NCBI GenBank assembly: GCA_945868555.1
Contig: CAMBMC010000153.1
Coordinates: forward strand, 1 to 6,194
Length of the DNA: 6,194 bases
Reading direction: 5' to 3'
Origin: Chitinophaga pinensis
Lineage (GTDB): Bacteria > Bacteroidota > Bacteroidia > Flavobacteriales_D > Crocinitomicaceae
Below are positions 4,998 to 6,194 of the stretch, in pieces. Made by a program: the position numbers and the translations under genes. Position 1 is the stretch's first letter, and every line of letters starts with the position of its first letter. The notes under the pieces were generated by a model that did not search any database, had not been told where the DNA came from, and saw only the letters and a program-made list of their open reading frames with translations.

Positions 4998-6194
4998 TTA
5001 TTTTTCTGTAGTATCATCCCCATTATCTGGCTTGACATCATCAGGCAACTGGTGGTGTGGGCCAAGATCTTCATCTGTTGAAAGCTGCAGATCTGACCAA
5101 TCCACCTCACTGTCCTCCGTGTACACATCGAAATACGGTTCTTCAAACGCTTTGGTCGTTAGACTTCGCTCAAGCGACAAGAGTAAGGATGGAAGAATCA
5201 ATAGGTTCGTAATCATAGCGATGAGAAGTGTCACCGAAATGAGTAAGCCCAAGGCTTGAGTTCCACCAAATTGAGAGAACAAGAACACGGAGAATCCGCA
5301 GAACAATACGATGGAGGTGTAGAACATACCAAGGCCTGACTCACGAATAGCGATGAGCACACATTCTTTCAAGGTCCACGTCTTGAGTTTTAATTCCTGC
5401 CGGTACTTGGCGAGATAGTGAATGGTGTCATCGACAGAAATACCCAAGGCAATGCTAAATACCAAAAGTGTTGATGGTTTCAAGGGAATTCCTAACCAGC
5501 CCATGATTCCGCCGGTCACAATCAATGGAACAATGTTCGGTACCATGGCTACGATGACCATACGCCATGATCGGAAAAGTATGGCCATCAAGATGGAAAT
5601 GGAAACAATGGCGAAGAGCAAACTAGAGAAAAGGTTATTTACCAAATAGCGCGTTCCTTCGGAAGCCACCACTGATGTGCCCGTCAATGTAATGTCAAAA
5701 TATTCCTGATCGATCGCTGCCCGCAGCTTTTTCTTGAATTCTGGTTTTTTATAGTAGGCCTTAATGTGTTCCGGGTCACTTTGGAACTTAAACTGCAAGT
5801 CAGAATTCCCTTTTGCAAGAGCATCCGTTAAGGTATTGTACACTCCCGAATAGCCATATACCAGAGAGTCGATGTATCTCGTTTTGCCTTTTTCAACCAA
5901 TGCATACAAGCGCTCCAACTGTGGGCGGTCAGGATTCATGATGCTATCGATTTGGCTACGAATCAAATCCACCTTATCTGCTACTTCATAAGAACCTATG
6001 TCCTTCATTTGACAGCGCACGCGCAAAGTCGTATGCGTCGTATCGAGCAATTCCTTCACCGACAAGGCGCCGCCATTTACGTTCGACACCTCAAAATTGT
6101 CAAGGTATTTCTTCAAACGTTTTCTGTCGCGGTTGGCAATGAGCTCATATTTATCAGGGTCATTTCCGTAGTAGGCCATATTGACCACTTTGAT
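4998..6194 (-). CDS. RND/MMPL-family exporter, C-terminal part (5' end outside window)
   Basis: The reading frame is open through the right edge, so 398 C-terminal residues are seen; family members are usually around 750-850 residues. A GTG at 6186-6188 is only an in-frame valine, not a start. Counting from the first codon in the window, residues 1 to about 185 are the second large periplasmic loop. Five hydrophobic helices follow (about 187-207, 211-233, 240-257, 288-308, 311-339), as expected for TM8-TM12 of the 12-TM fold. The motif GISVDDTIHYLAKYR (about 251-265) is the acidic proton-relay helix signature of the MMPL/HpnN branch. The last 50 residues form a very acidic cytoplasmic tail rich in Asp and Glu. 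Known for the family: proton-driven export of lipids or other hydrophobic envelope molecules across the inner membrane. The substrate cannot be told here. The stop lies 27 bp before rfbA, suggesting co-transcription. Confidence 0.9.
   Translation of the reverse strand: MKVVNMAYYGNDPDKYELIANRDRKRLKKYLDNFEVSNVNGGALSVKELLDTTHTTLRVRCQMKDIGSYEVADKVDLIRSQIDSIMNPDRPQLERLYALVEKGKTRYIDSLVYGYSGVYNTLTDALAKGNSDLQFKFQSDPEHIKAYYKKPEFKKKLRAAIDQEYFDITLTGTSVVASEGTRYLVNNLFSSLLFAIVSISILMAILFRSWRMVIVAMVPNIVPLIVTGGIMGWLGIPLKPSTLLVFSIALGISVDDTIHYLAKYRQELKLKTWTLKECVLIAIRESGLGMFYTSIVLFCGFSVFLFSQFGGTQALGLLISVTLLIAMITNLLILPSLLLSLERSLTTKAFEEPYFDVYTEDSEVDWSDLQLSTDEDLGPHHQLPDDVKPDNGDDTTEK

Larger units (their letters stand above)
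3139..6194 (-). other. Putative transcription unit: MMPL exporter, rfbA, polyprenyl synthase
   Basis: Three co-oriented genes have a 27-bp gap and then a one-base stop/start overlap (TGATG). The functions are linked only loosely, through envelope biogenesis: lipid-type export, dTDP-sugar supply and isoprenoid chain synthesis. No terminator-like hairpin is seen in the 59 bp after the last gene, so read-through into the sigma cassette is possible. Confidence 0.6.

Noticed and set aside
6186..6188. GTG as the start of the MMPL gene.
   Set aside because: The frame stays open to the window edge and the visible part begins inside the second periplasmic loop, so the gene must extend beyond 6194.

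Overview
All eight genes in this window lie on the minus strand and read from the right edge towards position 1. The proteins look like those of a Bacteroidota bacterium, most plausibly Flavobacteriales. The evidence is: AT-leaning DNA, no clear Shine-Dalgarno sequences before the starts, a C-terminal MbnP-type protein paired with a diheme 'cytochrome-c peroxidase', a small Spy/CnrX-like protein with the family's late Cys-Thr-x-Glu-Gln motif, and an HpnN-like MMPL exporter with an acidic tail. This lineage call is an inference from family resemblance, not from a marker gene.

Right half (about 3139-6194), housekeeping and envelope: the 3' part of an RND/MMPL exporter gene cut by the window edge; then rfbA (rmlA), glucose-1-phosphate thymidylyltransferase, 27 bp downstream; then a trans-polyprenyl diphosphate synthase whose ATG overlaps the rfbA stop (TGATG). 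Close spacing suggests one transcript for envelope and isoprenoid functions.

Left half (30-3079), a five-gene cassette: an ECF sigma factor, a 96-residue single-pass membrane protein that is probably its anti-sigma factor, a 147-residue membrane-anchored Spy/CpxP/CnrX-like periplasmic protein rich in His and Met, an MbnP-like secreted protein, and a MauG/MbnH-like diheme enzyme. The gaps are 30 bp, 1-nt overlap, 5 bp and 8-nt overlap. The first three match the CnrH-CnrY-CnrX metal-responsive regulatory module of Cupriavidus in architecture and size. The last two match the MbnP/MbnH pair, in which the diheme enzyme oxidises a tryptophan of its copper-binding partner to kynurenine. The most interesting reading is a self-contained periplasmic sensing and response operon: an envelope signal, perhaps copper or another metal, releases the sigma factor, which drives a partner protein and the enzyme that modifies it. 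No methanobactin precursor or biosynthesis gene is visible, so this would be an MbnP/MbnH system outside the methanobactin context.

The window has no gene-free stretch over 300 bases. The longest internal gap is 59 bp, before the sigma factor gene. No RNA gene, CRISPR array, insertion sequence or pseudogene was recognised.
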